Positions 1 to 8,848 of a stretch of 64,000 nucleotides of DNA are shown here, piece by piece. Source of the DNA: Dokdonella sp. Its GTDB lineage: Bacteria > Pseudomonadota > Gammaproteobacteria > Xanthomonadales > Rhodanobacteraceae. The stretch is taken from the NCBI GenBank assembly GCA_019634795.1, contig JAHCAR010000004.1, forward strand, positions 62,001 to 126,000, given 5' to 3'. A program made the translations under genes and the position numbers. Each line of letters opens with the position of its first letter. Position 1 is the stretch's first letter. The notes beneath the pieces were generated by a model. The model was given only the letters and a program-made list of their open reading frames with translations. It was not told the origin of the DNA and searched no databases.

Positions 1-1
1 C

Positions 2-151
2 GACGACATGGAAGTCATCGCCGCCGAGCTGCGCCAGGAAGCCCTGGCCGGCATCGACCACGGCGATTTCGAGGCCTTCCAGCGCGTGCTCGCGCAGCTT
101 CGCGCCAATCTTTCCGCGATCGAAGCCCCCAACGAATCCTCCGAATCCTGA
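2..151 (+). CDS. C-terminal end of a probable MarR-family repressor (partial)
   Basis: The reading frame is open from the first bases and stops with TGA at 149-151. The last ~49 residues form a helix-like, Leu/Ala-rich segment (…GDFEAFQRVLAQLRANLS…) followed by a polar tail, as in the dimerisation helix at the end of MarR/EmrR proteins. It ends 13 bases before an EmrA-type adaptor gene, the usual place for an EmrR/MarR repressor of an emrAB operon. The DNA-binding part is outside the window, so the family is inferred mainly from context. Confidence 0.5.
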   Translation, partial: DDMEVIAAELRQEALAGIDHGDFEAFQRVLAQLRANLSAIEAPNESSES

Positions 152-164
152 ACCCGAGCCTGTC

Positions 165-1289
165 ATGACCAGCCAACAGCCCACCGAAATTGCCGCCAGC
201 GTCGAGACCGAAGCCGCCAGGCCCCGCGGGCGATTGCGCAACCGCGTGCTCTGGATCGCCGGGCCGCTCGTGGTCGCCCTCGTTGCCGGCTGGTTCTACA
301 TCACGGCCGGGCGCTACACCTCGACCGACAATGCCTACGTACAGGCCGACCAGGTCACGATCGCGCCGCAGATCAGCGGCCGCGTGGTCGAGGTCGCGGT
401 GCGCGAGAACCAGGCCGTGCACAAGGGCGACCTGCTGTTCCGCCTCGATCCGGAGCCGCTGCAGATCGCGGTCGAGCAGATGCAGGCGCAGATCGCCGCG
501 GCCGGCGATTACCTGAATGCCTCGCGCGATACCTATCGCTCGGCCAGTGCCGACCTGCGTTCGGCCGAGGCCACCCTGCGCAACAACGAGGCCCAGCTCA
601 AGCGCGTGCAGGAATTGCGCGCCAAGGGCCTGGTCGCGCAGAAGGCGCTCGATGATGCGGCGGCCGAGGTCGCCACCGCACGCGGTACGCGCGACAGCGA
701 TGCGGCGACCCTGGCCAAGGCCCGCACCATGCTCGGCGGCGCCGTCGATACGCCGCTCGAGGAGCTGTCCGGCTATCGCGTCGCCATGGCCCAGCTGGCC
801 AAGGCCAAACTCGATCTCTCGCACGCCGAAGTGCGCGCGCCGATCGATGGCACGATCGGCAAGATGCACCTGCAACCGGGCGACTACCTGAATGTCGGCC
901 AGGCGGCGATGCCGCTGGTCTCGAACACGCTCTGGGTCGAAGGCAACTTCAAGGAAACCGACCTGACCAACGTGCGCGTCGGCCAGCCGGCGACGATCGA
1001 GGTCGATACCTTCCCGGGCCACAAGTGGAAAGCGACCGTCGCCTCGATCAGTCCGGCCTCGGGCTCGCAGTTCTCGATCCTGCCGGCGCAGAACGCGACC
1101 GGCAACTGGGTCAAGATCGTCCAGCGCATCCCGGTGCGCCTGGCCATCGAAACGGCCAGCCAGGACGGCAGGGTCTTGCGCGCGGGCATGAGCGCCGACG
1201 TCGAGATCGATACCGGCAAGCAGAATTCGCTGCTCGGCCGCTGGACGGGCGGCGACTCGCCTGAGCCGCGCGTCGCCCTGAGCCATTGA
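165..1289 (+). CDS. emrA: EmrA-type HlyD-family membrane fusion protein
   Basis: A 374-residue periplasmic adaptor that would link the inner-membrane EmrB-type pump to an outer-membrane channel. After a short cytoplasmic Arg-rich stretch there is one membrane segment (about residues 29-48), then 'TDNAYVQADQVTIAPQISG', the typical start of the HlyD/EmrA biotinyl-lipoyl half-motif. A long alpha-helical hairpin rich in Ala, Glu and Lys follows (about 95-210). The second lipoyl half ('APIDGTIGKMHLQPGDYLN') and a beta-barrel domain ('VEGNFKETDLTNVRVGQ') come next. Length fits the family (about 380-390). It is followed by the emrB-like gene, and no outer-membrane TolC partner is present here. Substrates cannot be read from sequence. 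Confidence 0.93.
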   Translation: MTSQQPTEIAASVETEAARPRGRLRNRVLWIAGPLVVALVAGWFYITAGRYTSTDNAYVQADQVTIAPQISGRVVEVAVRENQAVHKGDLLFRLDPEPLQIAVEQMQAQIAAAGDYLNASRDTYRSASADLRSAEATLRNNEAQLKRVQELRAKGLVAQKALDDAAAEVATARGTRDSDAATLAKARTMLGGAVDTPLEELSGYRVAMAQLAKAKLDLSHAEVRAPIDGTIGKMHLQPGDYLNVGQAAMPLVSNTLWVEGNFKETDLTNVRVGQPATIEVDTFPGHKWKATVASISPASGSQFSILPAQNATGNWVKIVQRIPVRLAIETASQDGRVLRAGMSADVEIDTGKQNSLLGRWTGGDSPEPRVALSH

Positions 1290-1292
1290 GAA

Positions 1293-1389
1293 GCGGGGAA
1301 TAGGGAATAGCGAATAGGGAATCGATAAAGCAGATTCCGCCATTTGTTTTGCATTCCCCATTCCCCATTCCCCATTCCCCATTCCCGCG
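1293..1389. repeat. ATTCCC-type palindromic repeat between emrA and emrB
   Basis: Heptamer-like GGGAATA/G repeats on the left arm (1293-1322) face ATTCCCC repeats on the right arm (1353-1386), with a short AT-richer centre. The element begins three bases after the emrA stop codon and ends about 27 bases before the emrB start. It can fold into a long stem. Three more copies occur in the window (26281-26380, 48256-48365, 48990-49158). Confidence 0.85.
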
Positions 1390-1415
1390 CATCCCACGAG
1401 CCACCAGGACCTCCC

Positions 1416-2948
1416 ATGAGCGCAACCGCCTCACACCGCGAGGTTCCCAACCTGCCGCTGCTGGTCGTATCGATCATGCTGGCGACGCTGATGCAGGTGA
1501 TCGATTCGACGATCGCCAATGTCGCCCTGCCCGACATGCAGGGTTCGCTGTCGGCCACCCAGGACCAGGCGGCCTGGATCCTGACCTCCTACATCGTCGC
1601 CGCCGCGATCGCCACGCCGGCGACCGGCTGGCTTGCCTCGCGCTTCGGACGCCGCCATCTGCTGATCATTGCGATCGCCGGGTTCACCGTGGCTTCGGTA
1701 CTGTGCGGCATGGCCACGAGCATCAGCGAGATGGTCGCGTTCCGAGTGCTGCAGGGTCTGTTCGGGGCGGCCCTGGTACCGATTTCGCAATCCTCCCTGC
1801 TCGATGCGTTTCCGCCCGAAAAGCACGGCGCAGCCATGGCCCTCTGGGGCATGGGCGTGATGGTCGGCCCGATCGTCGGTCCGCCGCTCGGTGGCTGGCT
1901 GACCGACAACTACAGCTGGCACTGGGTGTTCCTGATCAACGTGCCGGTCGGCATCGTCGCCCTGCTCGGCGTGCTCGCCAGCGTGCCGAAGGACGAGGTC
2001 GAGCCGAGCCGCTTCGACTGGCGCGGTTTCGCCTTCCTCGCCGTCGGCATTGCCGCCCTGCAGCTGATGCTCGACCGCGGCAATGAAAAGGACTGGTTCT
2101 CCTCGATCGAGATCCAGATCGACCTCGCCCTGGCCTTCCTCGGCTTCTATCTGTACTGGGTGCACTGGCGCAGCAGCGAGCGGACCTTCGTCAACCTGGC
2201 CCTGCTGCGCGATCGCAACTTCGGCGTTGCCACGCTGTTCATCTTCATCGTCGGCGTGCTGCTGTTCGCGACCATGGCCCTGATGCCACCCTACCTGCAG
2301 AACCTCATGAATTATCCGGTGGTGACGACGGGACTGCTGCTGGCGCCGCGCGGCGTCGGCACCCTCGTCGCGATGACCACGGTTGGCCGCCTGCTCGCGC
2401 GCGGCATCGATCCGCGCCTGCCGATGGCGACCGGCATCGTGCTGATCGCGGTGTCGCTCGGCATGAGCGCGCAATTCGGACCCGATGTGCCGATGTGGCC
2501 GATCATCAATGTCGGCGTCATCCAGGGTCTTGGCCTGGGGCTGGTCTTCGTGCCGGTATCGACCCTGGCCTATGCGACCCTGCCGGGCCGTTCGCGCACC
2601 GAAGCGGCCGGCATCTTCAGCCTGGCCCGCAATATCGGCTCGAGCTTCGGCATATCGATCATGTTCACCCTGATCGCCCGCGGCACCCAGCTCAACCATG
2701 CGGAACTGGCCTCGCGGATCACGCCCTATTCGCTCAATGTCCCGGGCGGTATCCTGAATCCGGACTCATTGCAGGGGCTGGCCGCGCTGAACGCCGAAGT
2801 GACCCGGCAGGCCGCCGCGATCGCCTACATCAATGACTTCTGGCTGATGATGTGGCTTACCCTTGGCGCGTTACCCTTCCTGCTTCTGTTCCGCATTCCG
2901 CGGCGCCAGGTGGCGAAGCCGGCGCCCGAGCTCGCCATCGACCACTGA
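1416..2948 (+). CDS. emrB: EmrB-type DHA2 multidrug transporter (MFS)
   Basis: Proton-driven drug exporter of the 14-helix DHA2 family, about 510 residues. Visible marks are motif A-like 'GWLASRFGRRHL', the motif C region 'GMGVMVGPIVGPPLGGWL' and 'VIDSTIANVALPDMQGSL' in helix 1, all typical of EmrB/QacA. The ATG at 1416 is chosen because a purine-rich AGGACC lies just upstream and the residues before it translate the palindromic repeat. A 24-codon longer in-frame start exists at 1344. It forms a unit with the EmrA-type gene upstream. Confidence 0.93.
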   Translation: MSATASHREVPNLPLLVVSIMLATLMQVIDSTIANVALPDMQGSLSATQDQAAWILTSYIVAAAIATPATGWLASRFGRRHLLIIAIAGFTVASVLCGMATSISEMVAFRVLQGLFGAALVPISQSSLLDAFPPEKHGAAMALWGMGVMVGPIVGPPLGGWLTDNYSWHWVFLINVPVGIVALLGVLASVPKDEVEPSRFDWRGFAFLAVGIAALQLMLDRGNEKDWFSSIEIQIDLALAFLGFYLYWVHWRSSERTFVNLALLRDRNFGVATLFIFIVGVLLFATMALMPPYLQNLMNYPVVTTGLLLAPRGVGTLVAMTTVGRLLARGIDPRLPMATGIVLIAVSLGMSAQFGPDVPMWPIINVGVIQGLGLGLVFVPVSTLAYATLPGRSRTEAAGIFSLARNIGSSFGISIMFTLIARGTQLNHAELASRITPYSLNVPGGILNPDSLQGLAALNAEVTRQAAAIAYINDFWLMMWLTLGALPFLLLFRIPRRQVAKPAPELAIDH

Positions 2949-3093
2949 CACGGCCCGGCTCGCCGTCATGCGGCGGCGGAACGCGCCATCATCCACCCGA
3001 TCGGCTGGCACCGAACGCCGCCCCGGGCGGGTACTCTTCCTGGTCCGCAAACGGGACCAGTATCCGCAACCATCCACGGGACCATGCACACCG

Positions 3094-4146
3094 ATGCAGA
3101 AATCGAACGCCACCTTGCTCGCCGCGCTCTTGTTGACGCTGGCCGCCTGTTCCAAGCCGAATAGCGGAGCGGACGCAAAGGCGGGCGCGGCCATTCCGGT
3201 CACGACGACCCGCGTGCAACCGATGGAATGGGTCGACACGATCGAGGCGGTCGGCACGACCAAGGCGCGCGAATCGGTGACCCTGACCGCGAAGATCACC
3301 GAGACCGTGCGCAAGGTGAATTTCAGCGACGGCCAGCGCGTCGATGCCGGCGACGTGCTGGTCGAGCTGACCTCGGGCCAGCAGGTGGCCGCCCTGGCCG
3401 AGGCCCAGGCCACCTACAAGGACGCCGAGCGCCTGATGAACCGCAACGACGATCTGGTCCGCCAGGGCACCGTGTCCAAGCAGGTCGCCGATACCGCCCG
3501 GGCCACGCATGATTCGGCCCAGGCCCGGGTCGCGCTGCTGCGGGCGCAGCTGGCCGATCGCGTGGTGACCGCGCCTTTCTCGGGTGTGCTTGGGCTGCGC
3601 CAGGTCAGCGTCGGCGCCCTGGTTACGCCGGGCACGGTGATCACCACGCTCGACGACATCGATACGATCAAGCTCGATTTCTCCTTGCCCGAACGCTATC
3701 TGGCCGCGCTCGGCCCGGGTCTGCAGCTGACCGCGAACAGCATCGCCTTTCCGGGCCGCGAATTCAGCGGCAAGGTACTGTCGGTCGATTCGCGGGTCGA
3801 TCCGATGACCCGCTCGGTCGTGGTCCGTGCCGAACTGCCGAACGCCGATCACGCACTGCGCCCCGGCATGCTGATGACCGTGCACGTATTGCAACCCGCA
3901 CGCAGCGTCCTCGCCGTGCCCGAGATCGCCATCGAGCAGATCGGCCTCGATTCGTTCGTCTATCGGGTCGCCGAAGACGACACCGTTGAACGGGTCAAGG
4001 TCACGCTCGGCGCGCGCCAGTCAGGCCAGGTCGAGATCGTCGATGGCATCGTCGCCGGCACGCGCATCGTGGTCGACGGCACGGTCAAGCTGCGTGAGGG
4101 CTCGAAGATCAGCGATGCCGGCACGCCGAAGGATGCGTCTTCATGA
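3094..4146 (+). CDS. RND efflux periplasmic adaptor lipoprotein
   Basis: A membrane fusion protein of about 350 residues for a tripartite RND pump. The N-terminus is a lipoprotein signal with lipobox LAAC (Cys19), so it is probably anchored to the inner membrane on the periplasmic side. It shows the barrel-sandwich halves ('VNFSDGQRVDAGDVLVEL' and 'APFSGVLGLRQVSVGALV'), a short helical hairpin, and a beta-barrel plus membrane-proximal domain ending near 'GTRIVVDGTVKLREGSK'. The start at 3094 gives the signal peptide; an in-frame extension to 2863 overlaps emrB and is unlikely. Its stop overlaps the pump gene start by 4 bases (ATGA), implying coupled translation. Confidence 0.93.
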   Translation: MQKSNATLLAALLLTLAACSKPNSGADAKAGAAIPVTTTRVQPMEWVDTIEAVGTTKARESVTLTAKITETVRKVNFSDGQRVDAGDVLVELTSGQQVAALAEAQATYKDAERLMNRNDDLVRQGTVSKQVADTARATHDSAQARVALLRAQLADRVVTAPFSGVLGLRQVSVGALVTPGTVITTLDDIDTIKLDFSLPERYLAALGPGLQLTANSIAFPGREFSGKVLSVDSRVDPMTRSVVVRAELPNADHALRPGMLMTVHVLQPARSVLAVPEIAIEQIGLDSFVYRVAEDDTVERVKVTLGARQSGQVEIVDGIVAGTRIVVDGTVKLREGSKISDAGTPKDASS

Positions 4147-7100
4147 ACCTCTCCGACATTTCGATACGCCGCCCGGTCTTTGCGGCCGTGGTCAGCCTGC
4201 TGCTGATCGTGCTCGGCGTCATGTCGTTCTCGCGGCTGACCCTGCGCGAGCTGCCGGCCATCGATCCGCCGGTGGTTTCGGTCGAGGTGAACTATCCCGG
4301 TGCCTCGGCGGCCGTGGTCGAGACGCGCATCACCCAGGTCCTCGAGGATGCGCTGGCCGGCATCGAAGGCGTCGACGTGGTCGAGTCGAGCAGTCGCAAT
4401 GGCAGCGCCGACGTATCGATGGAATTCAACCTGAGCCGCGACATAGAAGCCGCTGCCAACGACGTGCGCGATGCGGTCAGTCGCGTCCAGGACCGACTCC
4501 CCGAAGAAGCCGATCCGCCCGAGGTGTCGAAGGTCGAGAGCGACTCCGATGCCATACTCTGGCTCAACATGCGCTCCGATCGCATGGATGCGCTCGAACT
4601 GAGCGACTATGCCGAGCGCTACGTGACCGACCGCCTGTCGGCGATCGAAGGCGTGGCGCGTGTCTACGTCGGCGGCGGACAGCGCTACGCGATGCGCATC
4701 TGGCTCGACCGCGAGGCCCTGGCGGCGCGCGGCCTCGCCGTTTCTGACGTCGAAGCGGCGTTGCGGCGCGAGAATGTCGAACTGCCGGCCGGTCGCATCG
4801 AATCGAAGAGCCGCGATTTCACCCTGCGCGTGCAGCGCAATTACGCCAAAGCCGACGATTTCGCCAAGCTCGCCCTGGCCAAGGGCAGCGACGGCTATGT
4901 CGTGCGCCTCGGCGACGTGGCGAAGATCGAACGCGCCGCCGAAGAGCGCCGCTCCTACCTGCGCAGCAACGGCCAGCCGAATGTCGGTCTCGGCATCGTC
5001 AAGACCTCCACCGCCAACAGCCTCGATGTCGCCCGCGCTGCGCGCGCCGAAGCCGAGCGCGTGCAGAAGACCCTGCCCGAGGGCACCGAGATCTTCGTCG
5101 CCTATGACTCGACCCTGTTCATCGAGTCGGCGGTCGAGCGCGTCTATGCAACCCTGATCGAAGGCGGCGTGCTGGTCGTGCTGGTGATCTTCCTGTTCCT
5201 CGGCAGCGCGCGTTCGGCCCTGATTCCGGCCGTGACCGTGCCGGTCTGCCTGATCTCCGCCTTTATCGGACTCTATGCATTCGGCTACTCGATCAACCTG
5301 CTGACCCTGCTCGCCCTGGTTCTCTGCATCGGCCTCGTCGTCGACGATGCGATCGTCGTGCTCGAGAACATCCAGCGTCGCGCCGATCTCGGCGAGCCGG
5401 CCCTGGTCGCGGCCAAGCGCGGCGCGCGCCAGGTCGCCTTCGCCGTGATCGCGACCACGGCCGTGCTGGTCTCGGTATTCCTGCCGATCGGTTTCATGGA
5501 AGGCAACACCGGCCGTCTGTTCCGCGAGCTCTCGGTGACCCTGGCGACCGCGGTCGCGCTGTCCGCCTTCGTCGCCCTGACCCTGACCCCGATGATGGCC
5601 TCGAAGCTGGTGCGCCCGCATCGTGAGAAGCGCGGTTTCAACGCCTTCATCCACGATCGCCTCGAACGCCTGACTGCCCGTTACCGCAGTCTGGTCACGC
5701 GCAGCAGCGGCAAACCGCTGTTGTTCGGCCTGGTCATGCTCGGGGCGCTGGTGGCCAGCGCCTTCCTGTTGCGCGTGGTGCCCGCCGAACTCGCGCCGAC
5801 CGAGGATCGAGGCGTGTTTTTCGTGTCCGTGAGCGGGCCCGAAGGCGCCGGCTTCGATTACACGGTCGGGCAGATGCAGCAGGTCGAGAAGAAGTTCACC
5901 GGACTGATCGGCGAAGGCGGTCCGATCGAGCGGGTCAATTCGCGCGTGCCCGGCAGCTACGGCGCCAGCCAGGAAATGCACACGGGCCGGCTCACGGTTT
6001 TCCTCAAGGACTGGCGCCAGCGCAAGGAATCGACCTCCGAGGTTGCGGACGGTCTGCGCAAGGACCTGGCCACCTTGCCTGGCGTGCGCGCCGTGCCGTT
6101 CGTGCGCACCGGCCTCATCCGCGGCGGCGGCCAGCCCTTGAACGTCGTGCTCGGCGGCCCCGACTACAAGGAACTGGCGAGATGGCGCGACCGCATGCTG
6201 GCACGCATGGAGGCCAATCCGGGCCTGTTCAGTCCCGATTCCGACTACAAGGAGACCCAGCCGCAGATGCGCATCGATATCGACCATGGGCGCGCCGCCG
6301 ATCTCGGCGTGTCGGCCCAGGAGATCGGTCGCACCCTCGAGACGATGATGGGCGGTCGCCAGGTCACCACCTTCGTCGAAGGCGGCGAGGAATACGACGT
6401 GATCATGCAGGCGCAGCGCGATGATCGCGCCTCGCCGGCCGACCTCGACAATCTCTACGTGCGCTCGCAGCGCAGCGGCGAACTGATCCCGCTGTCGAAC
6501 CTGGTCAGCGTGCATGAGCTGGCCGAACCGGGGCGCCTGAACCGTTTCAACCGCTTGCGTGGCATCACCCTGTCGGCCGGCCTGGCCCCTGGCTACACTC
6601 TAGGCGAGGCGCTGGACTGGGTCCAGAAAACCGCAGCCGAGGAACTGCCGCCCGCGGCACAGATCGACTACAAGGGCGACTCGCGCGAGTACTTGAAGGC
6701 CGGCGGCGCGGTCGTGCTGACCTTCACCCTGGCCCTTCTCGTCGTCTACCTCGTGCTGGCCGCCCAGTTCGAGAGCTTCATCCATCCGTTCGTGATCATG
6801 CTGACCGTGCCGCTGGCCATCCTCGGCGCCCTGATCGGCCTCTGGCTGACCGGCAATTCGCTGAACCTGTTCAGCCAGATCGGCATCGTCATGCTGATCG
6901 GTTTGGCGGCCAAGAACGGCATCCTGATCGTCGAATTCGCCAACCAGCTGCGCGACGAGGGCATGAGCATCGCCGAGGCCATCGCCGAATCGGCCGCGGT
7001 GCGCCTGCGCCCGATCCTGATGACATCGGTTGCGACCATTGCCGGCGCCGTGCCGCTCGTGCTGGCCGGCGGGCCCGGCTCGGCCAGTCGCGCGGCGATC

Positions 7101-7265
7101 GGCGTGGTGGTGATCTTCGGCGTCGCGTTTTCGACCCTGCTTTCACTGTTCGTCGTGCCGTCATTCTATTCCCTGCTGGCGCCGTACACGCGTTCTCCGG
7201 ACGCCCTGGCGCGGCGCATCGACGAACTCGACGCGGAGACGCCGGCCGTCGGCGGCCATGCATGA
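4143..7265 (+). CDS. RND multidrug efflux pump, inner-membrane permease
   Basis: A 1040-residue AcrB/MexF-class (HAE1) proton antiporter. The N-terminus 'NLSDISIRRPVFAAVVSLLL' is the classic RND opening. Helix 4 carries the proton-relay Asp pair ('LVVDDAIVVLENIQR'). Two large periplasmic loops follow helices 1 and 7, and helix 11/12 motifs ('MLIGLAAKNGILIVEFAN') are intact. Full length for the family. It overlaps the adaptor upstream and the acetyltransferase downstream by 4 bases each, so the four genes from 3094 to 8691 look like one transcription unit. No outer-membrane factor gene is adjacent, so a TolC from elsewhere would be needed. Confidence 0.95.
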   Translation: MNLSDISIRRPVFAAVVSLLLIVLGVMSFSRLTLRELPAIDPPVVSVEVNYPGASAAVVETRITQVLEDALAGIEGVDVVESSSRNGSADVSMEFNLSRDIEAAANDVRDAVSRVQDRLPEEADPPEVSKVESDSDAILWLNMRSDRMDALELSDYAERYVTDRLSAIEGVARVYVGGGQRYAMRIWLDREALAARGLAVSDVEAALRRENVELPAGRIESKSRDFTLRVQRNYAKADDFAKLALAKGSDGYVVRLGDVAKIERAAEERRSYLRSNGQPNVGLGIVKTSTANSLDVARAARAEAERVQKTLPEGTEIFVAYDSTLFIESAVERVYATLIEGGVLVVLVIFLFLGSARSALIPAVTVPVCLISAFIGLYAFGYSINLLTLLALVLCIGLVVDDAIVVLENIQRRADLGEPALVAAKRGARQVAFAVIATTAVLVSVFLPIGFMEGNTGRLFRELSVTLATAVALSAFVALTLTPMMASKLVRPHREKRGFNAFIHDRLERLTARYRSLVTRSSGKPLLFGLVMLGALVASAFLLRVVPAELAPTEDRGVFFVSVSGPEGAGFDYTVGQMQQVEKKFTGLIGEGGPIERVNSRVPGSYGASQEMHTGRLTVFLKDWRQRKESTSEVADGLRKDLATLPGVRAVPFVRTGLIRGGGQPLNVVLGGPDYKELARWRDRMLARMEANPGLFSPDSDYKETQPQMRIDIDHGRAADLGVSAQEIGRTLETMMGGRQVTTFVEGGEEYDVIMQAQRDDRASPADLDNLYVRSQRSGELIPLSNLVSVHELAEPGRLNRFNRLRGITLSAGLAPGYTLGEALDWVQKTAAEELPPAAQIDYKGDSREYLKAGGAVVLTFTLALLVVYLVLAAQFESFIHPFVIMLTVPLAILGALIGLWLTGNSLNLFSQIGIVMLIGLAAKNGILIVEFANQLRDEGMSIAEAIAESAAVRLRPILMTSVATIAGAVPLVLAGGPGSASRAAIGVVVIFGVAFSTLLSLFVVPSFYSLLAPYTRSPDALARRIDELDAETPAVGGHA

Positions 7266-7822
7266 GCGTTCCTTCGCTGCCGGTCGATGGCGAGGGATTC
7301 CTGCTGCGCCCATGGCGTATCGAAGATGCCGCGGCGCTGGTCCTGCATGCCAACGACGAGGCCGTTTCCGCGCGCCTGTCGGACCGCTTTCCGTTCCCCT
7401 ACAGCGCTGATGATGCGATGCGTTTCCTCGCCCAGTCGGTCGAGCCGCCCGCGCTGAACCTGGCCATCGAGATCGATGGTGGAGCAGTCGGCGGGATCGG
7501 CCTGCGCCCGGGCAAGGGTGAACTGCGCATCGGAGCGCATTTCGGCTACTGGCTCGGTCGCCGCTACTGGGGGCGGGGCATCATGAGCCGCATCGTGCCG
7601 GTGTGGTCCGCGCACGTGTTCGCCTGCTTCGGATTCGAGCGCCTGCATACGACCGTGTTCGCCAACAACCCGGCGTCTGCGCGGGTGCTCGAAAAGAGCG
7701 GCTTCGTGCGCGAGGGTACGCTGCGCCGGGCGGCGATCAAGGGCAGCGAGGTCTTCGACCTGTGGATGTATGCCATGATCCGGCCCGAAGCGCCGGTCCG
7801 GCGCCACGGACCGTTGCAGTGA
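7262..7822 (+). CDS. GNAT family N-acetyltransferase (RimJ/RimL-like)
   Basis: A 186-residue acetyl-CoA dependent transferase of the RimJ/RimL branch. It has the 'LRPWRIEDAAAL' opening of that branch, the acetyl-CoA loop region 'YWLGRRYWGRGIMS' and the closing 'VFANNPASARVLEKSGF' motif. The substrate may be a protein N-terminus, an antibiotic or a small amine; the sequence does not decide. It overlaps the RND pump by 4 bases and the following RNA methyltransferase by GTGA, so it is probably co-translated with them. Confidence 0.88.
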   Translation: MSVPSLPVDGEGFLLRPWRIEDAAALVLHANDEAVSARLSDRFPFPYSADDAMRFLAQSVEPPALNLAIEIDGGAVGGIGLRPGKGELRIGAHFGYWLGRRYWGRGIMSRIVPVWSAHVFACFGFERLHTTVFANNPASARVLEKSGFVREGTLRRAAIKGSEVFDLWMYAMIRPEAPVRRHGPLQ

Positions 7823-8691
7823 CCGAATTTCCACGCAAGGGCGGCAAGCCGCCGCCATCACCCTGGAAGACGAAGACCCGGGCGCCGGCGCGCGAGCGCG
7901 ATCAAGGCATGGACGCGGACGCTGCGAACGCAGTCCGACCATCCCATGTGCGACCGAGTGGCGAAATGCGCCTGTATGGGCGCAATGCCTGCCTGGCGGC
8001 CTATGCGACACGGCCACAGGATCTGCGCAAGGTTTATCTGACCGAAGCCCGACTCGATGCATTCAGGCCAGTCCTGGCCTGGTGCGCGAAGAACCGTCTC
8101 GGCTACCGCATCGTCGAAAGCGGCGACCTCGACAAGCTGACCGGCTCACGCCATCATGAGGGTGTCTGTTTCGAAATGCTGCGCCCGCCAGCGCTCGAAC
8201 TTGCGGCCTTGCTGGAGAATCAGCCTCCGGCGCCCCGGGCATCCCTGCTGATCTGGCTCGATGGTGTCGGCAATCCGCACAACCTCGGCGCACTGTTGCG
8301 CAGCGCGGCGCATTTCGGGGCTGAGGGAGTGATCGTGCCGGCGACGTCGTCGCTCGACCTGTCCGGCGCCGCCGCGCGCGTCGCCGAAGGCGGCGCCGAA
8401 GCCGTACCTTTGGTTCGCGTCGAAGATGAAGCAGCGGCGATCGCGAGCCTGCGACGGGCCGGCTACGCCCTCGCGGCAACCGTGCCTCGGGAAGGCGTCG
8501 CGCTCTACGCCACGAAGTTGCCGTCGAGGATCGTGCTGGTGTTCGGCGCCGAAGGTGAAGGCATGGGACAGTCGCTGCTTGCGGCAACCGATCTGCGTAT
8601 CAGCATTCCGGGTAGCGGGGTGGTGGACAGCCTCAATATTGCGGCCAGCGCGGCAACCATTCTCGGTGAGTACTGGCGGCAGAATCGCTGA
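7819..8691 (+). CDS. TrmH/SpoU family 2'-O-ribose RNA methyltransferase
   Basis: A trefoil-knot (SPOUT) methyltransferase of about 290 residues. The GTG at 7819 is chosen because it overlaps the preceding stop (GTGA). This gives a basic, Pro-rich N-terminal tail, then a substrate-binding domain ('LYGRNACLAAYATRP') and the catalytic domain. SPOUT motif 1 is 'GNPHNLGALLRSAAHFGA', motif 2 'LVFGAEGEGM' and motif 3 'VDSLNIAASAATILGEY'. The N-terminal tail and length resemble the YfiF subgroup more than RlmB or TrmH itself. The target RNA is not evident. Confidence 0.9.
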   Translation: MTEFPRKGGKPPPSPWKTKTRAPARERDQGMDADAANAVRPSHVRPSGEMRLYGRNACLAAYATRPQDLRKVYLTEARLDAFRPVLAWCAKNRLGYRIVESGDLDKLTGSRHHEGVCFEMLRPPALELAALLENQPPAPRASLLIWLDGVGNPHNLGALLRSAAHFGAEGVIVPATSSLDLSGAAARVAEGGAEAVPLVRVEDEAAAIASLRRAGYALAATVPREGVALYATKLPSRIVLVFGAEGEGMGQSLLAATDLRISIPGSGVVDSLNIAASAATILGEYWRQNR

Positions 8692-8811
8692 AACCCGATC
8701 GGGCAGGGCGTCGCGAACGATGGGCCGCCATTCGGTGGCGGCTGTCGGCAACTGCGCCGCGCGCAGGTAATCGGAAAAGCTAGTCGGGAACAGAGCTGGC
8801 CAGGGCCAGCA

Positions 8812-8840
8812 GATCCCCGACGCATTGCGCGTCGGGGATC
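8812..8840 (-). terminator. Strong hairpin downstream of the exported-protein gene
   Basis: An 11-bp perfect stem (GATCCCCGACG, loop of 7) sits 9 bases beyond the stop codon of the minus-strand gene at 8849, in the right place to end its transcript. No clear U-run follows on either strand, so it may be an attenuated terminator or RNA stabiliser rather than a classic intrinsic terminator. Confidence 0.5.
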
Positions 8841-8848
8841 GGTTCGAA

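Noticed and set aside
3040-3060. Small inverted repeat CTGGTCC…GGACCAG between emrB and the RND adaptor as a terminator
   Set aside because: Only seven paired bases and no T-run on either strand. It could be an operator or chance; evidence is too weak to list.
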